Shown here: positions 25,692 through 33,509 of the stretch, piece by piece
Layout of the letters: every line of letters starts with the position of its first letter
Numbering within the stretch: position 1 is the first letter of the stretch
Assembly (NCBI GenBank): GCA_905235415.1
Contig: CAJOKX010000003.1
Location: 1-45,256, forward strand
Origin: an uncultured Lachnospiraceae bacterium
Lineage (GTDB): Bacteria; Bacillota; Clostridia; Lachnospirales; Lachnospiraceae
Length of the DNA: 45,256 nt
Direction of reading: 5' to 3'
Position numbers and translations under genes: made by a program
The notes under the pieces: generated by a model
Told to the model about the DNA's origin: nothing
The model's database searches: none
The model's input: the letters and a program-made list of their open reading frames with translations, nothing else

Positions 25692-27788
25692 ATGGGGAAA
25701 TCCTTATATATCGCAGAAAAACCGAGTGTCGCCCAGGAATTTGCCCGGGTGCTCTCGGAAACCATGGCAAAGCATGACGGATACCAGGAATCCGACCACA
25801 TCATCGTGACCTGGTGCGTCGGGCATCTGATCTCAATGAGTTACCCGGATGCCTATGATGAAAAATATAAAAAATGGAGCCTGGAAACGATCCCGTTTCT
25901 GCCGGATGAGTACCGCTATGAGGTGATCAGGTCCTCTTCCAAACAGTATGCGGTTGTGAAAAAGCTCCTCAACCGGCCGGACGTGGATACCATCTATGTC
26001 TGCACCGACTCCGGACGCGAGGGGGAATACATCTACCGTCTCGTGCGCCAGGAAGCGGGCGTTTGCGGCAAAACGGAAAAGCGCGTATGGATCGATTCCC
26101 AGACTGAAGAAGAGATCCTGCGCGGGATCCGCGAGGCAAAAGACCTGTCCGAATATGACACTCTGTCCGACGCGGCGTATCTGCGCGCCAAGGAAGACTA
26201 CCTGATGGGAATTAATTTTTCCAGGGCCCTCACGCTGCAGTACGGAAAGGGCATGGCCAGCTTCCTGGGAGAGCGCTACTGTGTGGTGTCGGTCGGACGC
26301 GTCATGACCTGCGTGCTGGGGATGATCGTCTCGAGAGAGCGGGAGATCCGCCAGTTTCAGGAGACGCCGTTTTACCGCGTCTTTGCAAAGGCATCCGCGG
26401 ACGGGATTCCCTTCGACGCAGAGTGGAGAGCTGTTGAGGGATCTGCCTTCTTCCAGAGCCCGAAGCTGTATAAGGAAAACGGCTTCAGGAAGCGGGAAGA
26501 TGCGCAGGCGCTCATTGAGGCGCAGAAGGCCGGCATACCAAATCCCGGACCCTGGGATGCATCCGTACGCTCTGTCGTAAAAAAGAAAGAAAAGAAAAAT
26601 CCTCCCGCGCTGTATAACCTGGCTGAACTGCAGAATGACTGCAGCCGGATGTTCAGGATCAGTCCCGACCAGACGCTGAATATCGCGCAGGAGCTCTATG
26701 AGAAGAAGCTCACAACGTATCCGAGAACGGACGCACGCGTCCTGTCAAGCGCGATCGCCAAACAGATCGACAAAAACATACGCGGCCTTACGTCCTTCGG
26801 CCCGGCGTCGGACTATGCGAAGGAAGCCCTGTCCATGGGATCCTGGAAAAAGATCGCGAAAACCCGTTATGTCAATGATGCGCAGATCACGGATCACTAT
26901 GCGATCATCCCGACCGGGCAGACAGCGGCGGTGAAGGGGCTCTCTTCGGTCAGCTTCGGCGTTTACTGCCAGATCGTGAAGCGATTCCTCGGAATCTTCT
27001 ATCCCCCGGCTGAATACCGCAGGATCCAGATCACCCTGGAAAGAGAGAAAGAACAGTTTTTCTCCTCCCTCCGTGTGCAGGAAAAAGAAGGCTATCTGGC
27101 CGTCATGAAGAAGAAAGAGCCGGCAGGATCCCAGGGACCTGACGAGGATGCTTCCCAGGCGGACAGCGGCAATCGCGGATCCTCCGAGAGCTCCGATCAG
27201 GATACCGTCAGGGATCCCCGCCTTCTGAGCGCGCTCGAGAAGCTGAAAAAAGGGGACCGGATTCCTTTTGAAGGATATGAGATCCGCGAGGGCAAGACCT
27301 CTCCGCCCAAGCGCTACAGTTCGGGCTCGATGATCCTTGCGATGGAGAACGCCGGGCAGCTGATCGAAGATGAAGAGCTTCGGGAGCAGATCCGCTCGAG
27401 CGGCATCGGGACCAGCGCCACCAGGGCGGAGATTCTCAAGAAGCTGCAGAAGAACGGCTATATCTCCCTGAATAAGAAGACCCAGATCCTGACCCCGACG
27501 CTGATGGGGGAGATGATCTGCGATGTGGTCCGCTGCAGCATCAAGCCTCTGCTCAGCCCCGCATTTACGGCAAGCTGGGAGAAGGGCCTGAATTATGTGG
27601 TGGACGGATCGGTCAGCGCCGATGACTATTATGAGAAGCTGAAAGAATACGTTGCACGCTATACCAACCAGGTCAAGCAGGAGAGCAGCGCATCGAAGAT
27701 GCTGCCGATGTACCGGTATGCATCACAATTTTACAGGAAACAGAATACCAACAAAAAGAGGAGGCAGCAGACATGGAACAATGCTTAA
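25692..27788 (+). CDS. topB: Type IA DNA topoisomerase III
   Basis: This 698-residue enzyme relaxes and decatenates DNA through a 5'-phosphotyrosine link. The Toprim domain is at 1-150 (LYIAEKPSVAQEF). TYPRTD holds the active-site Tyr, Y343. SGIGTSATRAEILKKL is the typical type IA segment near residue 570. The Toprim acidic motif reads D106-S-G-R-E-G-E, so the second Asp of the usual DxD is Gly108. A low-complexity Ser/Asp/Gly-rich insert lies at about 475-510. No C-terminal zinc fingers are seen. The 3' end overlaps the next gene by 16 bp. It may act in chromosome maintenance or be an old mobile-element type enzyme; no conjugation genes are nearby. Confidence 0.93.
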   Translation: MGKSLYIAEKPSVAQEFARVLSETMAKHDGYQESDHIIVTWCVGHLISMSYPDAYDEKYKKWSLETIPFLPDEYRYEVIRSSSKQYAVVKKLLNRPDVDTIYVCTDSGREGEYIYRLVRQEAGVCGKTEKRVWIDSQTEEEILRGIREAKDLSEYDTLSDAAYLRAKEDYLMGINFSRALTLQYGKGMASFLGERYCVVSVGRVMTCVLGMIVSREREIRQFQETPFYRVFAKASADGIPFDAEWRAVEGSAFFQSPKLYKENGFRKREDAQALIEAQKAGIPNPGPWDASVRSVVKKKEKKNPPALYNLAELQNDCSRMFRISPDQTLNIAQELYEKKLTTYPRTDARVLSSAIAKQIDKNIRGLTSFGPASDYAKEALSMGSWKKIAKTRYVNDAQITDHYAIIPTGQTAAVKGLSSVSFGVYCQIVKRFLGIFYPPAEYRRIQITLEREKEQFFSSLRVQEKEGYLAVMKKKEPAGSQGPDEDASQADSGNRGSSESSDQDTVRDPRLLSALEKLKKGDRIPFEGYEIREGKTSPPKRYSSGSMILAMENAGQLIEDEELREQIRSSGIGTSATRAEILKKLQKNGYISLNKKTQILTPTLMGEMICDVVRCSIKPLLSPAFTASWEKGLNYVVDGSVSADDYYEKLKEYVARYTNQVKQESSASKMLPMYRYASQFYRKQNTNKKRRQQTWNNA

Positions 27789-28444
27789 TCGAGAATCTGT
27801 ATGATCTGAGCGGAACCATCGCGGCAGATCTTCTTGCCGGACTGAAGTATCCGTGGGAGGCGCTGCCTCTCATTGGCGATACCATCCGCAGGATCGGACC
27901 CACACTGGATCCGGACGTCTATGAGCAGAAAGGGGAGGATATCTGGATCGCGAAGAGTGCGAAGATCGCCCCGTCCGCTTCCATCAACGGGCCCTGCATC
28001 ATCTGCGAAAACGCAGAGCTTCGTCAGTGCGCGTTTGTGCGCGGAAACGCGATCGTCGGCGAAGGCGCCACGGTCGGAAACTCCACAGAGCTCAAGAACG
28101 TGATCCTGTTTAAGGACTGCGAGGTGCCGCACTACAATTACGTGGGCGACTCCATTCTCGGCATCAAGGCCCACCTGGGCGCAGGCGCGATTACATCCAA
28201 CGTCAAGGCCGACCGTAAAAATGTGGTCGTGAAAGACGGCGACAGACAGTATGAAACCGGACTTCGCAAGTTCGGCGCCATGCTCGGAGACCATGTGGAG
28301 GTCGGCTGCAACAGCGTGCTGAATCCTGGAACCGTCGTCGGCCGCTGGACCAATATCTATCCGCTCAGCATGGTGCGCGGCGTCGTTCCGGAGCATTCCA
28401 TCTATAAGAGCAAGAGCGAGATCGTCATCAAGAGAGAGGACTGA
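27773..28444 (+). CDS. Hexapeptide-repeat (left-handed beta-helix) acyl/nucleotidyl transferase, GlmU C-terminal-like
   Basis: This 223-residue protein has a short helical N-terminus (1-60) and then imperfect hexapeptide repeats from about 61 to 205 (IAKSAKIAPSASI, AIVGEGATVG, VEVGCNSVLNPG). The SILGIKAHLGAGAITSNVK stretch is close to the acetyltransferase part of GlmU, including the Lys-rich loop that follows. There is no pyrophosphorylase domain, so it cannot be a full GlmU. A role in acylating a sugar nucleotide for the cell envelope is plausible but unproven. GAGGAGG precedes the ATG, which overlaps the end of topB. Its stop codon sits in the first unit of a 32-bp tandem repeat. Confidence 0.8.
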   Translation: MEQCLIENLYDLSGTIAADLLAGLKYPWEALPLIGDTIRRIGPTLDPDVYEQKGEDIWIAKSAKIAPSASINGPCIICENAELRQCAFVRGNAIVGEGATVGNSTELKNVILFKDCEVPHYNYVGDSILGIKAHLGAGAITSNVKADRKNVVVKDGDRQYETGLRKFGAMLGDHVEVGCNSVLNPGTVVGRWTNIYPLSMVRGVVPEHSIYKSKSEIVIKRED

Positions 28445-28593
28445 TCATTTAGCAGATTATTAAGAGAGAAGACTGATCATCCGACAGAGTATCAGCAGAG
28501 AAGACTGATCATCCGGCAGAGTATCAGGAGTGAAGACTGATCATCCGGCAGAGTATCAGGAGTGAAGACTGATCATCGGCAGATCAGCAAGCG
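28436..28593 (+). repeat. 32-bp tandem repeat array seeded on the acyltransferase stop codon
   Basis: Units start at 28436, 28468, 28500, 28532 and 28564 (last one shortened and degenerate). Each begins GA(A/G)GACTGATCAT and includes the palindrome TGATCA. Units 3 and 4 are identical and unit 2 differs at few positions, while unit 1 is the most diverged and includes the last codons and stop of the preceding gene. The array therefore appears to have grown from the end of that gene. Confidence 0.92.
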
Positions 28594-28603
28594 ACATGAG
28601 ACA

Positions 28604-28631
28604 CAGCCTTTCAGGAATTCCTGGAAGGCTG
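28604..28631 (+). promoter_or_regulatory. 28-bp near-perfect palindrome upstream of parE
   Basis: CAGCCTTTCAGGAA (28604-28617) is followed directly by TTCCTGGAAGGCTG (28618-28631), with one mismatch that is a G-U pair in RNA. It lies about 10 bp before the AGGGGA ribosome site of parE. It could be an operator for a dimeric regulator or an mRNA hairpin; there is no T run for termination. Confidence 0.6.
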
Positions 28632-28651
28632 TATACAGGCAGGGGAACTTT

Positions 28652-30577
28652 ATGGCACCTAAGAAAGCATACAACGCAGATTCGATCACTGTCCTGGAGG
28701 GACTGGAAGCAGTCCGCAAAAGGCCCGGGATGTACATCGGCAGCACGTCGCGCAAAGGTCTCAACCATCTGGTCTACGAGATCGTCGACAACTCGGTGGA
28801 TGAGCACCTGGCAGGCTACTGCAGCGAGATACATGTGACGCTCAACGAAGACGGAAGCGCGACCATCTCTGACAACGGACGCGGTATCCCTGTCGGCATG
28901 CACAAGCAGGGCGTCTCCGCGGAGCGGGTCGTCTTTACGACGCTCCATGCGGGCGGTAAGTTTGACAACAACGCCTACCGTACGTCCGGCGGTCTGCACG
29001 GTGTCGGCTCTTCGGTCGTCAACGCCCTGTCTTCCTGGATGGACGTCCAGGTGAAGCTGGACGGGAAGATCTATCATGACCGCTACAAAAAAGGCAAGCC
29101 CGATCTTGCGCTGGAGGAGGGCCTTCTTCCCGTGATCGGCAGGACGAAGGAGACCGGGACTACGATCTCTTTTCTGCCGGATGACACCATCTTCACGCAG
29201 ACAACCCGCTTCTCATCCACGGACATCAAGAACAGGCTTCATGAGACCGCCTATCTGAATCCGGACCTGACCCTGATCTTCAGGGATCTGCGCGAAGAGA
29301 GAGACGAGGAAGTCTCCTTCCACGAACCGGAAGGGATCCTTGGCTTCATCAAAGACCTCAATCACAACAAAGAGACGGTCTGCGACCCGGTCTATATCAA
29401 GGGCGAGAGCGAGAATATCCTCGTGGAAGTCGCCATCCAGTATGTCAATGAATTCCATGAAAATGTGCTTGGCTTCTGCAACAATATCTTCAACGCGGAA
29501 GGCGGCACCCACCTGACAGGATTCAAGACCGCCTTCACGACGGTCATGAACACCTACGCCAGGGAGCTCGGAATCCTGAAGGACAAAGACCAGAACTTCA
29601 CGGGCGCCGATATCCGGAACGGCATGACGGCGGTGGTCTCGATCCGTCATCCCCAGCCCTCCTTCGAAGGGCAGACCAAAACCAAGCTGGATAACGCGGA
29701 TGCGTCCAGGGCGGTCGCCAAAGTCACCTCCGATGAGATCACACGCTATTTTGACAAGAACCTCACCATCCTCAAGGATGTGCTGGGCTGCGCCGAAAAA
29801 GCCGCGAAGATCCGAAAGACCGAAGAGAAAGCAAAGACCAACCTGCTGACAAAGCAGAAGTATTCATTTGACTCCAACGGAAAGCTGGCCAACTGCGAGA
29901 GCCGGGATCCGAAGAAATGCGAGATCTTTATCGTCGAGGGAGATTCGGCAGGCGGATCTGCCAAAACCGCGCGGGACCGCAATTACCAGGCGATCCTCCC
30001 GATCCGCGGAAAGATCCTGAATGTCGAGAAGGCGTCGATTGACAAGATCCTGGCCAACGCCGAGATCAAGACAATGATCAATTCCTTCGGCTGCGGTTTC
30101 TCGGAAGGCTACGGCAATGATTTTGATATCACGAAGCTGCGCTATGACAAGATCATCATCATGGCGGATGCGGACGTGGACGGCGCCCATATCTGTACGC
30201 TGCTCCTGACGCTGTTCTACCGGTTCATGCCGGACCTGATCTACGAAGGACATGTGTATATCGCGATGCCGCCGCTCTACAAGGCGATCCCCTCCAAGGG
30301 CGAGGAAGAATACCTGTACGATGACGACGCGCTGGCTGCCTACAGGAAGAAGCACAAGGGACCGTTCACACTGCAGCGCTACAAAGGACTCGGGGAAATG
30401 GATCCGGAGCAGCTGTGGGAGACGACGCTGAATCCGAAGACCCGGACGATGCGCAGGGTTGAGATCGAGGACGGGCGCACTGCCAGCGATGTCACGGCGC
30501 TTCTGATGGGAACCGAGGTCCCGCCCCGCAAGGATTTTATCTATGAACACGCGCGCGACGCGGCGCTGGATGTGTGA
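28652..30577 (+). CDS. parE: Type IIA topoisomerase ATPase subunit (topoisomerase IV ParE / GyrB-like)
   Basis: This 641-residue subunit supplies ATP-driven strand passage. GHKL motifs are EIVDNSVDEH (about 43-52), DNGRGIPVG and GGLHGVGSSVVNAL. The Toprim motifs are EGDSAGGSA (near 430) and MADADVDGAH (near 505), with the PLYK and QRYKGLGEM ends. The frame is open back into the tandem repeat, but ATG 28652 after AGGGGAA gives the normal N-terminus. The pair with a 746-residue A subunit 12 bp downstream, and no dnaA, recF or other origin genes nearby, favour topoisomerase IV over gyrase. Gyrase remains possible. Confidence 0.88.
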   Translation: MAPKKAYNADSITVLEGLEAVRKRPGMYIGSTSRKGLNHLVYEIVDNSVDEHLAGYCSEIHVTLNEDGSATISDNGRGIPVGMHKQGVSAERVVFTTLHAGGKFDNNAYRTSGGLHGVGSSVVNALSSWMDVQVKLDGKIYHDRYKKGKPDLALEEGLLPVIGRTKETGTTISFLPDDTIFTQTTRFSSTDIKNRLHETAYLNPDLTLIFRDLREERDEEVSFHEPEGILGFIKDLNHNKETVCDPVYIKGESENILVEVAIQYVNEFHENVLGFCNNIFNAEGGTHLTGFKTAFTTVMNTYARELGILKDKDQNFTGADIRNGMTAVVSIRHPQPSFEGQTKTKLDNADASRAVAKVTSDEITRYFDKNLTILKDVLGCAEKAAKIRKTEEKAKTNLLTKQKYSFDSNGKLANCESRDPKKCEIFIVEGDSAGGSAKTARDRNYQAILPIRGKILNVEKASIDKILANAEIKTMINSFGCGFSEGYGNDFDITKLRYDKIIIMADADVDGAHICTLLLTLFYRFMPDLIYEGHVYIAMPPLYKAIPSKGEEEYLYDDDALAAYRKKHKGPFTLQRYKGLGEMDPEQLWETTLNPKTRTMRRVEIEDGRTASDVTALLMGTEVPPRKDFIYEHARDAALDV

Positions 30578-30589
30578 GGTATATGAGAG

Positions 30590-32830
30590 ATGCCAAGTGA
30601 ACTGATACAGACTGAATATGCCGAGATCATGCAGAAGTCGTATATCGACTACGCTATGAGTGTCATCGTTTCCAGGGCGCTGCCCGACGTTCGGGACGGC
30701 CTGAAGCCCGTCCAGCGCAGGACACTGTATGACATGCATGAGCTCGGGATCCGGTATGACAAGCCCTACAGGAAGTCTGCCAGGATTGTCGGCGACACCA
30801 TGGGTAAATACCATCCGCACGGGGACAGTTCGATCTACGGGGCGCTGGTGGTCCTCGCACAGGATTTCAAGATGGGGCTTCCGCTGGTGGAAGGCCACGG
30901 AAACTTCGGTTCGATCGAAGGCGACGGAGCCGCTGCCATGCGTTATACGGAAGCGCGTCTCCAGAAGATCACGCAGGAGGCGTTTCTGAGCGACCTGGAG
31001 AAGGGCGTCGTCGATTTCGTTCCCAATTTCGATGAGACCGAAAAAGAGCCGTCCGTGCTTCCCGCAAGGATCCCGAACCTTCTCGTAAACGGTTCGGAGG
31101 GCATTGCCGTTGGTATGGCGACCTCCATCCCGCCGCACAATCTCGGGGAAGTGATCGACGCCGTAATCGCACTCATCCGGGACAGTTCACTCACAAGCAC
31201 GGATCTGATGCAGTATATGAAAGGCCCGGATTTTCCGACCGGCGGTATCGTCGTCAATGAATCCGAGCTTGCGGATATCTACAGCACCGGATCGGGGAAG
31301 ATCAAGGTCCGCGGCAAGGTGGAAGTGGAGAAGATCCCCAGGTCAGACAGGAAGCGGCTGGTCATCACACAGATTCCGTATACGATGATCGGCGCCGGGA
31401 TCGGCAAGTTCCTCAACGACGTCGCCTCCCTTGCGGACAGCAAGCTGGGCAGCGACATCACGGACATCTCCAACCAGTCCTCCAAGGAAGGCATCCGGAT
31501 CGTTCTGGAACTGCGGAAGGGCGCGGATCCGGAGTATATCGAGAAGCTTCTCTACAAAAAGACGCGTCTGGAAGATACGTTCGGCGTCAACATGCTCGCG
31601 GTTTCGGACGGAAGGCCCGAGACCCTGTCCCTGCACGACATCCTGGAGGCGCATATCGACTTCCAGTTTGAAATTGCGACAAAGAAATACCAGAGCATGC
31701 TGGACGCGGAGATCCAGAAGCAGGAGATCCAGGAGGGACTGATCGCCGCCGTTGACGTCATCGACCTGATCATCGAGATCCTGCGCGGATCCAAAGACCG
31801 GACGATGGCCAAGAACTGCCTGGTATACGGACAGACGGAAGGGATCCGGTTCAAATCCAAAAAGTCAAAAACAGACGCTTCCAGGCTTCATTTCACAGAC
31901 GCACAGGCCTCGGCGATCCTGGAGATGCGCCTGTATAAGCTGATCGGCCTGGAGATCGACGCCCTGACGGCTGAGTATAATGAGACAAAGAAGCGCATTG
32001 AGCGCTATACCGATATTCTGAACAATTACAGCTCGATGGCCAATGTCATCATTGAGCAGCTGGAGGCGTTCCGGAAAGAATACGCCACGGACCGCAAGAC
32101 GCAGATCACCGAAGCGGAGGCGGTCGTGATCGAGGAGAAGAAGCCGGAAGCATTCCCGGTGGTACTGCTCATGGACCGGTTCGGATACGCGCGTACCGTC
32201 GAAGAGAGCGTCTATGAAAAGAACCGCGAAGCCGCCCATGATGAGAACCGGATCGTCGTGCACTGCATGAGCGATTCCAGGCTGTGCGTGTTTACGGATA
32301 CCGGCAGGCTCCATATCCTGAAGGCGGAGAAGATTCCGCACGGCAAGTTCCGCGACAAGGGAACCCCGATCGATAACCTGTGCCACTATGACTCCTCCGA
32401 AGAGACCTATCTTCAGGTCTTCTCGCTGGATGACCTGAAGGCGCAGCAGCTGCTCTTCGTGACAAAGCAGGGGTATGTCAAGGCCGTGGAGGGCAGCGAG
32501 TTTGACGTCGCCAAGCTCACGGTCCAGGCCACAAAGCTGGACGCAGAGGACCGCCTCGTCGACGTTCACCCGGTTCATTACCAGGCCAGCATGGTCATCG
32601 CGACAAAGAATCATTATCTGCTCCGGATGACGGAAGAGTCGGTTCCGCTGCAGAAGAAAGCGGCGCGCGGCGTGCGCGGCATCCGCCTGGCAGAGCCGGA
32701 TGAGGTCGAGTGTGTCTACTATCTGGAGGACGGCGCGCCGGGCGAGGCGGAGATCGGCGGCAGGACGGTTGCCCTGAACCGGCTTCATATTGCAGAGCGC
32801 GGCGGCAAGGGGACCCGGCTGCGGAAATGA
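30590..32830 (+). CDS. parC: Type IIA topoisomerase cleavage subunit (topoisomerase IV ParC / GyrA-like)
   Basis: This 746-residue subunit cuts and rejoins DNA. AAMRYTEARL carries the active-site Tyr, Y119. The quinolone region reads HPHGDSSIYGALV: Ser80 is kept, but the position normally holding Glu/Asp (84) is Gly. The beta-pinwheel C-terminal domain runs from about 500. No canonical GyrA box is seen in its first blade; a GyrA-box-like ERGGKG occurs only at the extreme C-terminus, which favours ParC. The weak ribosome site and 12-bp gap imply coupling with parE. Confidence 0.88.
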   Translation: MPSELIQTEYAEIMQKSYIDYAMSVIVSRALPDVRDGLKPVQRRTLYDMHELGIRYDKPYRKSARIVGDTMGKYHPHGDSSIYGALVVLAQDFKMGLPLVEGHGNFGSIEGDGAAAMRYTEARLQKITQEAFLSDLEKGVVDFVPNFDETEKEPSVLPARIPNLLVNGSEGIAVGMATSIPPHNLGEVIDAVIALIRDSSLTSTDLMQYMKGPDFPTGGIVVNESELADIYSTGSGKIKVRGKVEVEKIPRSDRKRLVITQIPYTMIGAGIGKFLNDVASLADSKLGSDITDISNQSSKEGIRIVLELRKGADPEYIEKLLYKKTRLEDTFGVNMLAVSDGRPETLSLHDILEAHIDFQFEIATKKYQSMLDAEIQKQEIQEGLIAAVDVIDLIIEILRGSKDRTMAKNCLVYGQTEGIRFKSKKSKTDASRLHFTDAQASAILEMRLYKLIGLEIDALTAEYNETKKRIERYTDILNNYSSMANVIIEQLEAFRKEYATDRKTQITEAEAVVIEEKKPEAFPVVLLMDRFGYARTVEESVYEKNREAAHDENRIVVHCMSDSRLCVFTDTGRLHILKAEKIPHGKFRDKGTPIDNLCHYDSSEETYLQVFSLDDLKAQQLLFVTKQGYVKAVEGSEFDVAKLTVQATKLDAEDRLVDVHPVHYQASMVIATKNHYLLRMTEESVPLQKKAARGVRGIRLAEPDEVECVYYLEDGAPGEAEIGGRTVALNRLHIAERGGKGTRLRK

Positions 32831-32891
32831 TCCGGAGGCGGGCGTATTTCGATAAAAATCGAACAATTCGCCGAAAATGTTTGAAAACCCC

Positions 32892-32923
32892 TTGTATTCC
32901 CTGCATTTGCGTGATAGTATACT
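32892..32923 (+). promoter_or_regulatory. Candidate promoter of the rimP-nusA-infB operon
   Basis: TATACT at 32918-32923 is a good -10. The nearest -35-like sequence, TTGTAT at 32892-32897, is 20 bp upstream, which is longer than ideal. The region sits in the 168-bp gap after parC. Confidence 0.45.
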
Positions 32924-32950
32924 TCATGTAATTTTGATACTGATGTTCAG

Positions 32951-32976
32951 GAAGAACGGGCAGACGCCCGTTCTTC
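32951..32976 (+). promoter_or_regulatory. Perfect leader hairpin before rimP
   Basis: GAAGAACGGGC (32951-32961) pairs perfectly with GCCCGTTCTTC (32966-32976) over an AGAC loop. It would lie in the 5' leader of the nusA operon mRNA, about 20 nt before rimP. There is no proper T run, so it may be a pause, protein-binding or RNase site more than a terminator. Confidence 0.6.
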
Positions 32977-32998
32977 TTCCATGTGCAGAGGAAGATGT

Positions 32999-33463
32999 AT
33001 GAACCGAAGCGAGTATGAGAGCCGCACCGAGTCGCTGCTGATGCCGATTCTGGATGAGCAGGGATTTGAGCTGGTCGATGTGGAGTTCGTCAGGGAGGGC
33101 AGCACCTGGTACCTGAGAGCGTATATCGACAAGCCGGGCGGGATCACGATTGACGACTGCGAGCTTGTCAGCCGCAGCCTCGAAGCGAAGCTGGACCGGG
33201 AAGACTTTATCAGCGAGCAGTACATTCTGGAGGTTTCTTCTCCCGGACTGGGCCGGCCGCTCAAAAAGGAGAAAGACTACGTCCGAAACGAGGGCAAAGA
33301 GATCGAGATCAGGCTCTACAAGCCTTTTGAGCACAGCAAAGAATTCAGAGGGATCCTGACAGCATGGGATGCGGCGCAGATCACGGTCACTCTGGAGGAT
33401 GGAAGAGAACTGGTATTTGCCAGAAAGGACCTGGCGCTTGTGCGTGAAGCGTTCGACTGGTAA
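32999..33463 (+). CDS. rimP: Ribosome maturation factor RimP
   Basis: This 154-residue protein assists 30S subunit assembly. The N-terminal alpha/beta domain shows FELVDVEFVREGSTWYLRAYIDKPGGITIDDCE and SRSLEAKLD, then LEVSSPGLGRPLKKEKDY, the family signature. The C-terminal SH3-like domain follows from about residue 100. ATG 32999 is chosen over an in-frame upstream ATG at 32981, which lies before the GAGGAAG ribosome site. First gene of the operon; nusA begins 46 bp after its stop. Confidence 0.95.
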   Translation: MNRSEYESRTESLLMPILDEQGFELVDVEFVREGSTWYLRAYIDKPGGITIDDCELVSRSLEAKLDREDFISEQYILEVSSPGLGRPLKKEKDYVRNEGKEIEIRLYKPFEHSKEFRGILTAWDAAQITVTLEDGRELVFARKDLALVREAFDW

Positions 33464-33509
33464 ATCTGAGCATACAAAGCCGTATATACAGGAGGAAAAG
33501 AGAAAAAAG

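Noticed and set aside
25692..27788. topB as part of an integrative conjugative element.
   Set aside because: No relaxase, type IV secretion, integrase or attachment site is present, and flanking genes are core chromosomal ones.
28436..28593. The 32-bp repeats as a CRISPR array.
   Set aside because: Units are directly adjacent with no unique spacers, only about five copies exist, and no cas genes are near.
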